A DNA stretch of 15,743 nucleotides. It comes from Planctomycetaceae bacterium. GTDB lineage: Bacteria > Planctomycetota > Phycisphaerae > Phycisphaerales > SM1A02. Shown here piece by piece: positions 7,002 to 14,884 of this stretch. Each line of letters starts with the position of its first letter. Position 1 is the first letter of the stretch. Position numbers and translations under genes: made by a program. Where the stretch lies: positions 1-15,743 of the forward strand of contig JAIYBS010000336.1 in assembly GCA_027488415.1 (NCBI GenBank). Reading direction: 5' to 3'. A model generated the notes under the pieces. That model was not told the DNA's origin. It saw only the letters and a list, made by a program, of their open reading frames with translations, and did not search any database.

Positions 7002-7073
7002 AGCGGGAGACGGGACTCGAACCCGCAACCTGCTGCTTGGAAGGCAGCTGCTCTGCCATTGAGCTACTCCCGC
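7002..7073 (-). tRNA. tRNA-Gly (anticodon UCC)
   Basis: A complete 72-base cloverleaf on the minus strand. The acceptor stem is GCGGGAG/CTCCCGC with discriminator T. The D stem is GCTC/GAGC around AATGGCA. The anticodon stem is GCTGC/GCAGC with loop CTTCCAA, anticodon TCC. The T stem is GCGGG/CCCGT with the loop TTCGAGT. The variable loop is AGGTT. The 3' CCA is not encoded (the next bases are TCA), so a CCA-adding enzyme is needed. It lies 36 bases after the DUF1501 stop and 48 bases before the chosen RNase D start, all on one strand. A TACCAT hexamer (7085-7090) eleven bases upstream could be a -10 box, but there is no clear -35, so the tRNA may also be cut out of a longer transcript. Confidence 0.98.
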
Positions 7074-7109
7074 GGAAGGCAGGAATGGTAGCACGAACGG
7101 CCCGGCGAC

Positions 7110-8627
7110 TCAGGCAAGCAGCCCCGGGTGGACGCGCGCATCGGGGGTCACCCCCGTCAGGTGGCGGTCGAGCCCGGCGTGCGGGAACGAGAGTCGACGG
7201 TGGTCGAGTCCCATCAGGTGCAGGATCGTCGCCTGCAGGTCCTTCACCGGGACGGCGTCGCGGACGACCCGGCAGCCGAGCTCGTCCGTCTCGCCGTAGG
7301 TCGTGCCCGCGCGGGTGCCGCCTCCGGCCATGAGCACCGTGAAGCAGTGCGGATGGTGGTCGCGGCCGAAGAAGTCCTTCTTCCCATCGCGGAACTCCGC
7401 CATCGGCGTGCGACCGAACTCGCCGCCCCAGACGACGAGCGTCTCGTCGAGGAGCCCGCGCTGACGGAGGTCGGCGATGAGCGCGGCCACCGGGCCGTCG
7501 GTCTCGCGGCACTTCTTCGGGAGCTGCGTGAGGATGTCGTCCGAGGGCGACGTGCCGTGAGCGTCCCAGCCCCAGTCGAAGAGCTGCACGAAGCGCACGC
7601 CTCGCTCGGAGAGGCGGCGCGCGAGCAGGCAGTTGTTCGCGAAGCTCGCACGGCCCGGCGTCGCGCCGTATGCCTCGAGCACGGAGGCGGGCTCGCGCGA
7701 GATGTCCATCGCGTCCGGCACGCTCGCCTGCATGCGGAACGCGAGCTCGTACTGCGCGATGCGCGCATCCGTCTCCGGGTCAAGCGACGTCGCGGCGGCC
7801 ATGGCGTTGAGGTCACGCAACGCGTCGAGCATCCTGCGGCGCCGCGCACGGTCGATGCCCTCCGGGTCGCGGACGTAGAGCACCGGGTCTCCGGACGCGC
7901 GGCACTGCACGCCCTGGAAGGCGCCCGGCAGGAAGCCGCTGCCCCAGACGCTCTTCCCGGCGTCCGGCGTCTTGTCGCCGGAGACAAGCACGACGAAGCC
8001 CGGGAGATCCGATGCCTCGGAGCCGAGGCCGTAGGTCAGCCACGAACCCATGGACGCACCGCCGAACCGCGACTCGCCCGTGTGCAGCAGGAGCTGCGCG
8101 GGCGCGTGGTTGAACTGGTCCGTGGTGCAGCCCTTGACGATGCAGAGCTCGTCGGCGACGCGCGCGAGGCCGGGCAGCAGCTCGCTCAGCTCCTGCCCGC
8201 TCCTGCCGTGGCGCGCGAAACGGTACGGCGTGCCGAGGAGCGTCGGATGGCCCTTGATGAACGCGAACCGCTCGCCGTCGAGGATCTCCTTCGGGCACGG
8301 CTGGCCGTGGTGGAGGACGAGCGCGGGCTTCCAGTCGAAGAGCTCGTGCTGGCTCGGCGCGCCCGCGAGGTGGATGAAGATCACGCGCTTGGCGCGTGCC
8401 AGCAGGTGCGGCGCCCGCAGCGCCATGGGATCGGGTGCTGCGCCCTGCTCGCTCGTCGGCGTGCCCGAGGCGTGCGCGCCCCGGCCGCCGAGCATCGACG
8501 CGAGCGCGATGCCGCCGATGCCCCACGCCGAGCGGCCGAGGAACTGCCGACGCGTGACCGCCTGAAGCTCGGCGACGAACTCGGCGGGCGTCTCGACCAG
8601 GCGCGGCGATGGATGGTGCCCGTGCAT
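7110..8627 (-). CDS. DUF1501 domain protein, Tat-exported
   Basis: A 505-residue protein of the DUF1501 family, related in fold to sulfatases and alkaline phosphatases; its reaction is not established. A twin-arginine signal, TRRQFLGRSAWGIGGIALAS (R26, R27 onward), directs export in folded form. Family hallmarks are present: FIHLAGAPSQHELFDWKP early, the FDWGWDAHG metal-site-like segment near residues 349-357, VVWGGEFGRTPM near residue 400 and GRDHHPHCF near 425. The His and Asp residues in these are probable metal ligands. The ATG at 8627 lies three bases after the stop of the DUF1549/DUF1553 gene, the usual partner in Planctomycetes. The two are almost certainly translated from one mRNA. 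Length matches the family, and nothing looks broken. Confidence 0.95.
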   Translation of the reverse strand: MHGHHPSPRLVETPAEFVAELQAVTRRQFLGRSAWGIGGIALASMLGGRGAHASGTPTSEQGAAPDPMALRAPHLLARAKRVIFIHLAGAPSQHELFDWKPALVLHHGQPCPKEILDGERFAFIKGHPTLLGTPYRFARHGRSGQELSELLPGLARVADELCIVKGCTTDQFNHAPAQLLLHTGESRFGGASMGSWLTYGLGSEASDLPGFVVLVSGDKTPDAGKSVWGSGFLPGAFQGVQCRASGDPVLYVRDPEGIDRARRRRMLDALRDLNAMAAATSLDPETDARIAQYELAFRMQASVPDAMDISREPASVLEAYGATPGRASFANNCLLARRLSERGVRFVQLFDWGWDAHGTSPSDDILTQLPKKCRETDGPVAALIADLRQRGLLDETLVVWGGEFGRTPMAEFRDGKKDFFGRDHHPHCFTVLMAGGGTRAGTTYGETDELGCRVVRDAVPVKDLQATILHLMGLDHRRLSFPHAGLDRHLTGVTPDARVHPGLLA

Positions 8628-8630
8628 GGG

Positions 8631-10793
8631 TCAGGTCCGGGAGAGGAACTCGTCGAGGTTGAGGATGGCGGCGGCGGCCGCGCACCACGCGGCGCGCTCG
8701 AGGTCGTCGGGGCCGGCGCCCGCGATGGGCGCCGCGTCGGAGGGACTCGCCGCCAGCGCGGCGCGCTCGGCGGCCACAAGCCCGGCGATCCGGCGGCACT
8801 CGTCCGCGGAGGGCTCGCGCACGAGTGCCGCGGCGAGCATCCACCGGGCACGCGCGGCGTCGTCCGCGCCGGGGGTCGCGTCGATGGCGCGGGCCGCGAA
8901 CGCGCGTGCCGCCTCGACGAACGTGGGGTCGTTGATCGCGGCGAGCGCGGCGAGCGGCGTGTTCGTGCGCACCCGGCGGACGGTGCAGGTCTCGCGCGAG
9001 ACGGCGTCGAACGCGCTCAGCGACGGATGCGGGCTCGAGCGGCGCCAGAAGGTGTAGATCGCCCGCCGCCAGCGGTCGCCGCCCTCGCTCGTCTTCCAGG
9101 CATCGCCGCTGTAGACGACCATCCACACGCCGTCCGGCTGGTGCGGGAAGACCGGCGGCCCGTGCATCGTGCGGTCAAGGAGCCCGGACACGGCAAGCGC
9201 CTGGTCGCGCACCGCCTCGGCCTCGAGTCGGAATCGCGGTGCGCGCGAGGGGATCCGGTTCGACGGGTCGCGCGCGAGCGCCGCGGCGGTCGGCACGGCG
9301 TCCATGCGGTAGGTCCGCGAGAGAAGGATCTCGCGCAGCAGCGCCTTGCGCGACCACCCGAGCTCGATGAGGCGGCGGGCGAGCGCATCGAGCAGCGCGC
9401 GGTCGTCCGGACCGCTCCCCGCCCAGCCGAAGTCCTCGCTCGTCTCGACGATGCCGCGGCCGAAGATCGTCTCCCACACGCGGTTCACCTCGACACGCGC
9501 CGTGCGCGCGGCAGCGGGACCCGTGAGCCACCGCGCGAAGGCGAGCCGGTCGAGCGGCTCGTCCGCATCGCAGGCCGGAAACGATGCCGGCACGCCCGGC
9601 TCGACGGCCTCTCCGAGCGAGCGCCAGTTCCCGCGCTCGAAGACGCGCGTCGTGCGCCTCGAGTCCGCCGGAAGCTCCTGCATCACCGGGACGGTCGTCT
9701 GCCCGCGCGCCCACGCGACCGGGATCACCGGCTGCTCGTCGTCACGGTCGGCGTCCGCGGTCTGGTCGAAGATCGCCATCGCGCGGTAGTACTCGCGGTG
9801 GTCGATCGCGTCGTAGGGATGCGCATGGCACTGCACGCACTGCATCGAGGTGCCGGCCCACGCCTGCCAGGTGGTGGCGGTGCGGTCCATCACCGCCGCG
9901 ACGCGGAACTCCTCGTTGTCGGTGCCGCCCTCGTCGTTGGTGAGCGTGAGACGGTGGAACGCCGTCGCGACGCGATCCTCGTCGGTCGCGCCCGGGACGA
10001 GGTCGCCCGCGAGGACGCGCTCGGTGAACCGGTCGTACGGCATGTCCGCGTTGAGCGCATCGATGAGCCAGTCGCGGAAGCGCCACACCTCGCGGCGCGC
10101 GTCCTTCTCGTAGCCCTTCGTGTCCGCGTATCGCGCGAGGTCGAGCCAGACGCGCGCCCAGCGCTCGCCGAATGCGGGCGACGCGAGAAGCGCGTCCACC
10201 GCGCGCGCCCACGATTCGGGCGACGGATCGGCCGCGAGGCCCTCGACCAGCGCCGGGTCCGGCGGAAGCCCGGTGAGGTCGAGCGCCGCGCGGCGGATCA
10301 GTGCACGCGGCGCGGCCTCCGCCGGAAGCGGGATCGACGCGGCCGCGAGCCGCGCGGCAACGGCGCGGTCGATCGGGTTCGCCGACCACGCGGCATCGAC
10401 GGTTGCCGACGGAGGATCCGCAAGCGGCGTCATCGCCCAGGGCTCGGGGAACCTGGCGCCCGCGCGGATCCAGCGCTCGAGCAGGTCGCACTCCTCGCGG
10501 GAGAGCGGCGCGCCGTCGGGCGGCATGCGAAGGTCCGGGTCGTCGCTGCGCACGCGCTCGAGGCAGCGGCTCGCGGCAGGGTCGCCGGCAACGATCGCCG
10601 CCCCGCCCTCGGGGATCGCGCGCGTCGCCCGGGCGAAGGTCGACAGGTTCACTCCGCCTCGCTCGCGCACGCCGCCGTGGCACGAGATGCACCGCGTGCG
10701 CAGGATCGCGAACGCACGGTCCTCGAGCGTCTCCGCGGGGATGGCCACCGCCGCGCCTGCAGGAAGCGCGATTGCCGCGGCAAGCGTCAGCAC
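8631..10793 (-). CDS. Planctomycete cytochrome-type protein, PSCyt1-DUF1549-DUF1553 (PSD1)
   Basis: A 720-residue exported protein with the planctomycete architecture PSCyt1, DUF1549 (PSCyt2), DUF1553 (PSD1). PSCyt1 has the heme-binding motif RCISCH (C35, C38, H39). A second CxxCH, QCVQCHAHPYD (C319, C322, H323), lies in the DUF1549 region after the MQ stretch. DUF1553 follows from about residue 400 (EVNRVWETIFGRGIVETSEDFG, start and end of that block; then RNRIP-like SNRIPSRAPRF and MHGPPVFPHQPDGVW). Such proteins are thought to act as extracytoplasmic redox or carbohydrate-oxidation partners of DUF1501 proteins; the reaction is unknown. The first standard start is the GTG at 10793. It gives a short hydrophobic leader, MLTLAAAIALPAGAAVA, without the usual basic residues. 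A terminator-like hairpin ends nine bases upstream with no ribosome site between, so the start is the weak point of this call. Confidence 0.94.
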   Translation of the reverse strand: MLTLAAAIALPAGAAVAIPAETLEDRAFAILRTRCISCHGGVRERGGVNLSTFARATRAIPEGGAAIVAGDPAASRCLERVRSDDPDLRMPPDGAPLSREECDLLERWIRAGARFPEPWAMTPLADPPSATVDAAWSANPIDRAVAARLAAASIPLPAEAAPRALIRRAALDLTGLPPDPALVEGLAADPSPESWARAVDALLASPAFGERWARVWLDLARYADTKGYEKDARREVWRFRDWLIDALNADMPYDRFTERVLAGDLVPGATDEDRVATAFHRLTLTNDEGGTDNEEFRVAAVMDRTATTWQAWAGTSMQCVQCHAHPYDAIDHREYYRAMAIFDQTADADRDDEQPVIPVAWARGQTTVPVMQELPADSRRTTRVFERGNWRSLGEAVEPGVPASFPACDADEPLDRLAFARWLTGPAAARTARVEVNRVWETIFGRGIVETSEDFGWAGSGPDDRALLDALARRLIELGWSRKALLREILLSRTYRMDAVPTAAALARDPSNRIPSRAPRFRLEAEAVRDQALAVSGLLDRTMHGPPVFPHQPDGVWMVVYSGDAWKTSEGGDRWRRAIYTFWRRSSPHPSLSAFDAVSRETCTVRRVRTNTPLAALAAINDPTFVEAARAFAARAIDATPGADDAARARWMLAAALVREPSADECRRIAGLVAAERAALAASPSDAAPIAGAGPDDLERAAWCAAAAAILNLDEFLSRT

Positions 10794-10803
10794 GCGGGAA
10801 ATA

Positions 10804-10842
10804 CCGAGGGGGCACCCACGGGTTGCGCGGGCGCCCCCTCGG
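10804..10842 (-). terminator. Terminator-like hairpin after the chagasin-like gene, abutting the PSCyt1 gene start
   Basis: On the minus strand CCGAGGGGGC pairs perfectly with GCCCCCTCGG, a 10-bp stem, with three more C-G pairs after one mismatch inside the loop. TATTT follows. It lies 25 bases after the stop at 10868 and ends nine bases before the GTG at 10793. An alternative 6-bp stem, CGCCCC with GGGGCG around a three-base loop (10832-10846), uses one arm of the same sequence and cannot form together with it. The T-tract is short, so termination may be partial. Confidence 0.62.
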
Positions 10843-10867
10843 GGCGATCAGTGCGATCGCGGCACGC

Positions 10868-11329
10868 TCACTTGCGGGGCGCGACCTCGATCGTGACGTC
10901 GACCTGCCGCGCCGGCGGCGCGCCGCCGGCACTCTCCCACGGCCGAGCGAGCACGAAGCGGAACGTGGCCGTTCCCTGCGCCACGGCGTTCATCCCGAAG
11001 ACGGTCCACGACGGACCGCCCGGGCGCCCTTCGGCGCCCTCCGCGGGGCGAACGGTGCCGGCGGGATCGGCGCTCGTCAGCTGCATGTTCGCGGGCACGG
11101 GGCCCGCGAGCGTCCATGCGTAGCCCGTGCCCGAGGCCGCGCCGAGGCGCACCTCGAACCGCTCGCCGACGGTCATCTGCCCCCGGTACTCGACCGGCTT
11201 GGTCGCGCCGTCGCCGAACTGCGCCGGCACGTCGATCGAGAGGATGCCGCCCGCCGACCGCGTGTCGCGGTCGGACGCGCAACCCGAGAGCGCGGCGACG
11301 AGCGCGAGGCCCGCGAGCGGCCTCAGCAC
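10868..11329 (-). CDS. Chagasin-like (I42 family) protease-inhibitor lipoprotein
   Basis: A 153-residue lipoprotein resembling chagasin, an inhibitor of papain-type cysteine proteases. The signal peptide ends ALSGC, with C17 lipidated. The three inhibitory-loop motifs of the family appear in order: GTGYAW (67-72, the TTGY-W loop), RPGGPSW (102-108, the GxGG loop) and RPW (129-131). The predicted fold between them is all beta. It would sit at the outer membrane or face the periplasm, where it could restrain the cell's own or foreign proteases. The GTG at 11329 overlaps the last seven bases of the peroxiredoxin gene, so the two are translationally coupled. A frame open further upstream to 11641 is only the peroxiredoxin shadow. 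The first loop reads SGTGY rather than NPTTGY, a modest departure. Family recognition is by motif only. Confidence 0.86.
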   Translation of the reverse strand: MLRPLAGLALVAALSGCASDRDTRSAGGILSIDVPAQFGDGATKPVEYRGQMTVGERFEVRLGAASGTGYAWTLAGPVPANMQLTSADPAGTVRPAEGAEGRPGGPSWTVFGMNAVAQGTATFRFVLARPWESAGGAPPARQVDVTIEVAPRK

Positions 11330-11790
11330 GACTCGACCGCCTTGCGGATCGCGTCGAAGTCGACCTGCTGGCCTGCCTCGGCGTTCACCTGCGCGTAGAC
11401 GACCTTGCCCGAGGCATCGACGACGAACGCGGCGCGCTTGCCGACGCCCTTGAGCCCCATCAGGTCCTCGAAGAGCGCGCCGTACTGCCGGCTCACGTCC
11501 TTGTTGAAGTCGGAGAGGATGTCGAAGGGGATGCCGAGGTCCTGGCGGAACTTGTCCGTCACGAACGGGCTGTCGACGGAGATCCCGAACACCGAGCAGC
11601 CGAGCGAGGACCACTTCTGCCAGTCGTCGCGGAAGGTGCACATCTCGGTGGTGCAGACGGAGCTGTACGCGAGCGGGAAGAAGAGGAGGACCGTCTTCTT
11701 GGTTCCGAACACGGCGCCGAGGTCGACGACGTGGCCAGGGCGGGACGGAAGCTTGAACGCGGGGGCGGCGGAGCCGACATGGACGGACAT
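11323..11790 (-). CDS. Peroxiredoxin (AhpC/TSA family)
   Basis: A 155-residue thiol peroxidase that reduces hydrogen peroxide and organic hydroperoxides. It has no signal peptide and should be cytoplasmic. The active-site region is FFPLAYSSVCTTEMCTF, with C46 as the peroxidatic cysteine and C51 nearby in the VCTxExC pattern. GISVDSPF and the conserved Arg in KRAAFVVD (R119) also match the family. The whole resembles the AhpE/one-Cys-like and bacterioferritin-comigratory-type group more than typical two-Cys AhpC. A cysteine is the very last residue (C155), which might act as a resolving thiol. The ATG at 11788-11790 is preceded by AGGGA eight bases upstream. An upstream in-frame extension to 12165 does not look protein-like. 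It is first in a two-gene operon with the chagasin-like lipoprotein and divergent from the large secreted-protein gene. Confidence 0.95.
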   Translation of the reverse strand: MSVHVGSAAPAFKLPSRPGHVVDLGAVFGTKKTVLLFFPLAYSSVCTTEMCTFRDDWQKWSSLGCSVFGISVDSPFVTDKFRQDLGIPFDILSDFNKDVSRQYGALFEDLMGLKGVGKRAAFVVDASGKVVYAQVNAEAGQQVDFDAIRKAVESC

Positions 11791-11860
11791 CGAGGGATTC
11801 CCTGGATTCGCAACCTGCGCACGCGGCGCCCCCCGAGGGGCGACCGGCCGCAGTCCGAGA

Positions 11861-11866
11861 AGTGTA
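11861..11866 (-). promoter_or_regulatory. Possible -10 hexamer (TACACT) of the peroxiredoxin operon
   Basis: TACACT on the minus strand lies 70 bases before the peroxiredoxin ATG, in the 193-base gap between divergent genes. CTGCCC at a 17-base spacing is a poor -35. A 6-bp hairpin (11827-11842, CGCCCC-CCGA-GGGGCG) would lie in the leader. Otherwise I see no clear operator in this gap; no promoter for the plus-strand gene is evident. Confidence 0.28.
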
Positions 11867-11983
11867 GTCCAGGCACCGGAATCGGGCAGATCCGGCGGGA
11901 TGGGACCGAAATTGAGGATTGGAACGCGAATAGGGTCACATTGATGATGCGAACCAGGCCGGACTTGCGAGAGTAGAGGTCGA

Positions 11984-14884
11984 GTGCGCGTACCGATCGC
12001 CATCTTCGGACTCGCCTGCGCGGTCATTGCGTCCGCGCCGGCTGTGGCGCAGACCTGCGGATCACCGCTGGTCGCGGCGGTCGGCGACACGCCCTTCGCG
12101 ACCGTGCCCAACACGATCGTCAACCTCGCGGGGCTCTGCGACGTGACGCAGCTCGGCGCCGACATCGTCTACAACCCGGCGTGGCTGCGCTTCCGCGCGC
12201 CCGCGACGGGGCCCTACGTGATCCAGACGTGCGGCAGCGTGAACTTCGACAGCCGGCTGGCGGTGTTCACTGACTGCTCGTCGCTGGCCAGCGTCATCGC
12301 CTGCAACGACGATACGGCGGGATGCAACCTCACGCAGGGCATTCCGTGGGCGTCGCAGGTCACCATCTCGGCGACCGCCGGCACCGACTACTACATCGCC
12401 GCCGGCAGCTTCGCGCTCAGCATCAACGGTACGGGCAGCGTGCGCATCATCGGCGAGGGCGCGTCGAACGACGGCAGCAGTTGCGCGACCGCGCTCGTCG
12501 CGACGGACGGTCTGAACGGCTTCGGCACCGACAGCTCGACCGAGGACGTCGACCTCGCCGGCCTGTGCGACCCCGGCCCGAACGGCGACGACGTCCTGCA
12601 CCGCGTCCGCTGGTTCCGGTACACGGCTTCCCAAACGGGGCTGACCGAGGTCTCGACGTGCGGGCTCGCGCCCTTCGATACGCGCATCGCGGTGTTCTCG
12701 ACGTGCGGGCTCGCGGACGTGCTCGCGTGCAACGACGACGCGTCCGGGTGCGCCGGGTTCACGAGCGCGGTGACCTTCGCCACCGTCGCCGGGCAGGACT
12801 ATCTCGTCGCCATCGGCGGCTTCAGCGCCGCAGACGCGGGCGCCGGCCAGTTCCGCGTCGTGCCGGGCGTCCCGCCCCCACCGGCGTGCGGCACGGCGGC
12901 GCACGCATGCTGCACGGCATCCTCGCTCCCCTTCTGCTCCGACGGCGCCTGCTGCGCGCTCGTCTGCGCGGAGGATCCGTTCTGCTGCTCTGCCGACGGT
13001 TCGTGGGACGAGACCTGCGCCCTCCGCGCCGGCGTGCTCTGCACGGCGTGCGGCGCCGGCTCCTGCGACCTGCCGGGCGCCGCCGCGACCGAGACCGAGC
13101 CATGCGGCGACAGCCTGAACGCGGGGTGCGACGGCCGGGAGTTCTCGGCGATCGCGATCGCACCCGGCGCCTCGGTCGCGGGCAGCTTCTGGGCAGACGG
13201 GGACCTGCGCGACACCGACTGGTACGAGTTTCAGGCGCCCTTCGGCGGCACCGCGACCGTGACGCTCCGCAGCGGGGGCCCCGGTCGCGTGTTCCTGGTG
13301 GACGACCAGTGTCCGCCGGCCGTGCTCGCCTCGAGCCCGGAGTTCGAGACGTCGTGCCCGGCCTCCATCTCCGCGTGCGTGCTGCCCGGCACCTACCGGA
13401 TCGTGGTCGCGATGACGGTGTTCTCCGGATTCCCGTGCGCCACGCCCGGCGGACGCAACGACTACGTGCTCGCCTTCGATCTGGCAGGGTGCGATGCGGT
13501 CCCGCCGGCGAACGACGACTGCGCGGCCGCCGAGTCGATCGGACCGCTCGGCGGATCCGCGCCCTTCGACACACGACTCTCCACGGACTCGGGTACGGCC
13601 CTTCCGGCCTCCTGCGACGAGGGCAACGGCCTCGGCTTCGTCCGCGACGTGTGGTACTCGTGGACGCCGGTCGCAGGCGTGGCGCGGGTCACGACCTGCG
13701 ACAGCGCGGGCTTCGACACGCGGCTCGCGGCCTACGCCTCGTGCGCGGGCGCGCTGGTCGCCTGCAACGACGACGGCGACGGCTGCGGCTCGTTCACGAG
13801 CACGATGACGTTCCGCTGCGACGGATCGACGACCTACCTCGTTCGCCTCGGCGGGTACGACTCGGCGGGCACCGGCACGGTGCGCTTCGAGGTGTTCGAC
13901 CCGCCGGCGAACGACGAGTGCGCCGGCGCGTTCGCCGTTGGTGCCGACCCCGTCGACTTCGATACCCGGATCGCGACCGACAGCACGCCGACGCTGCCTG
14001 CCCTCTGCGACGAGGGATACGGCATGTCCATGCGGCAGGACCTCTGGTACCGGTGGACCGCGCCGTGCAGCGGTGTCGCCACCGTGAGCACCTGCTCGTC
14101 CGCCTCGTTCGACACGCGACTTGCCGCCTACGACGGATGCGAGGGCACCCTCGTCGGCTGCAACGACGACTTCACCGGCTGCGGAGGACTCACGAGTCGC
14201 ATGCAGTTCCCGGCGACGGCGGGCGCCGAGTACCTGCTCCGCGTGGGAGCGCACGCGGGGAGCGGCATCGGCACGCTCACCGTGACCTGCGGCGACGCAG
14301 GCAGCCCGCCGCCCGCGAACGACGCGTGCACGGGCGCCATCGCCGTGGTGGCCGGCTCGTCGCCCATCGACAACAGCCTCTCCACCAGCAACCCGCCGTC
14401 GCTTCCGGGCGGCGGCTGCTCTGGCACCGGCTTCTACAACGACGTGTGGCTCTCGTACTCGCCCGCCCGCGGCGGCCTCACCGAGGTCAGCCTCTGCGGC
14501 GGCCTGCGCTTCGACACGCGTCTCGAGATCTGGGACGGCTGCCCCGAGCTCGGCGGCGCGGTGCTTGCCTGCAACGACGATGCCTGCGACGGCCAGAGCC
14601 GGATCCAGGCGGTCCTCGCGTGCGGGGGGACCTACCTCATCCGCGTCGGCGCGTTCGCGTCGAACGGCTTCGGCGCCGGGACGATCTCGATCGCCGAAGG
14701 GCCGCTGCCCTGCGACGCGCCCTGCCGGGCGGACGTCACCAACGACCGACTCGTGAACGGATCGGACCTCGGCACCCTGCTCCTGAACTGGGGCGGGACC
14801 GGACCGGGCGATCTCGACGGCAGTGGTAGCGTGAACGGCGCCGACATCGCGCTCCTCCTCTCCCAATGGGGCCCCTGCCCGTGA
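11984..14884 (+). CDS. Large secreted modular protein with PPC-like repeats, Cys-rich module and dockerin-like tail
   Basis: A 966-residue secreted protein of unknown role, perhaps adhesive or structural. The signal peptide MRVPIAIFGLACAVIASAPAVA is cleaved before QTCG. Five modules of about 130-140 residues share FD[TS]R[LI]xxxxxC...CNDD...YL[VI]R[VL]G. Their CNDD motifs fall at residues 107, 249, 594, 726 and 863. They resemble bacterial pre-peptidase C-terminal (PPC) beta-sandwich domains, and their Asp clusters suggest calcium. Between modules 2 and 3 lies one Cys-rich module (about 301-356; CCALVCAEDPFCC then WDETC) followed by a more divergent PPC-like region (about 360-500). The tail (about 914-966) carries two dockerin-like loops, DVTNDRLVNGSDLGTLLLNW and DLDGSGSVNGADIALLLSQW, and ends GPCP. 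No catalytic domain is visible. The GTG at 11984 has AGAGGT just upstream. The next gene overlaps its stop. Confidence 0.92.
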   Translation: MRVPIAIFGLACAVIASAPAVAQTCGSPLVAAVGDTPFATVPNTIVNLAGLCDVTQLGADIVYNPAWLRFRAPATGPYVIQTCGSVNFDSRLAVFTDCSSLASVIACNDDTAGCNLTQGIPWASQVTISATAGTDYYIAAGSFALSINGTGSVRIIGEGASNDGSSCATALVATDGLNGFGTDSSTEDVDLAGLCDPGPNGDDVLHRVRWFRYTASQTGLTEVSTCGLAPFDTRIAVFSTCGLADVLACNDDASGCAGFTSAVTFATVAGQDYLVAIGGFSAADAGAGQFRVVPGVPPPPACGTAAHACCTASSLPFCSDGACCALVCAEDPFCCSADGSWDETCALRAGVLCTACGAGSCDLPGAAATETEPCGDSLNAGCDGREFSAIAIAPGASVAGSFWADGDLRDTDWYEFQAPFGGTATVTLRSGGPGRVFLVDDQCPPAVLASSPEFETSCPASISACVLPGTYRIVVAMTVFSGFPCATPGGRNDYVLAFDLAGCDAVPPANDDCAAAESIGPLGGSAPFDTRLSTDSGTALPASCDEGNGLGFVRDVWYSWTPVAGVARVTTCDSAGFDTRLAAYASCAGALVACNDDGDGCGSFTSTMTFRCDGSTTYLVRLGGYDSAGTGTVRFEVFDPPANDECAGAFAVGADPVDFDTRIATDSTPTLPALCDEGYGMSMRQDLWYRWTAPCSGVATVSTCSSASFDTRLAAYDGCEGTLVGCNDDFTGCGGLTSRMQFPATAGAEYLLRVGAHAGSGIGTLTVTCGDAGSPPPANDACTGAIAVVAGSSPIDNSLSTSNPPSLPGGGCSGTGFYNDVWLSYSPARGGLTEVSLCGGLRFDTRLEIWDGCPELGGAVLACNDDACDGQSRIQAVLACGGTYLIRVGAFASNGFGAGTISIAEGPLPCDAPCRADVTNDRLVNGSDLGTLLLNWGGTGPGDLDGSGSVNGADIALLLSQWGPCP
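12240..14700 (+). repeat. Five PPC-like FDTR/CNDD coding repeats
   Basis: The five modules are degenerate at DNA level but recurrent in protein. The FD[TS]R blocks begin near residues 88, 232, 576, 709 and 843. Modules 3-5 each start with a PPANDxC linker (near 13500, 13900 and 14310), a clean module boundary; modules 1 and 2 lack it. The last three are most alike, suggesting the most recent duplications. Confidence 0.8.

Noticed and set aside
7002..7094. N-terminal extension of the RNase D frame reading GVAQWQSSCLPSSRLRVRVPS
   Set aside because: This peptide is the translation of the tRNA-Gly gene itself, a well-known annotation artefact. The protein must start downstream of 7002.
7128..11123. 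A 1331-codon open frame on the plus strand
   Set aside because: It lies antisense to the DUF1501 and DUF1549/DUF1553 genes, is full of Arg, Ala, Val and His as expected of a GC-rich shadow, and has no recognisable domain.
10868..11641. A longer version of the chagasin-like protein starting at 11641
   Set aside because: The extra N-terminal part is an out-of-frame reading of the peroxiredoxin. The lipoprotein signal starts cleanly at the GTG at 11329.
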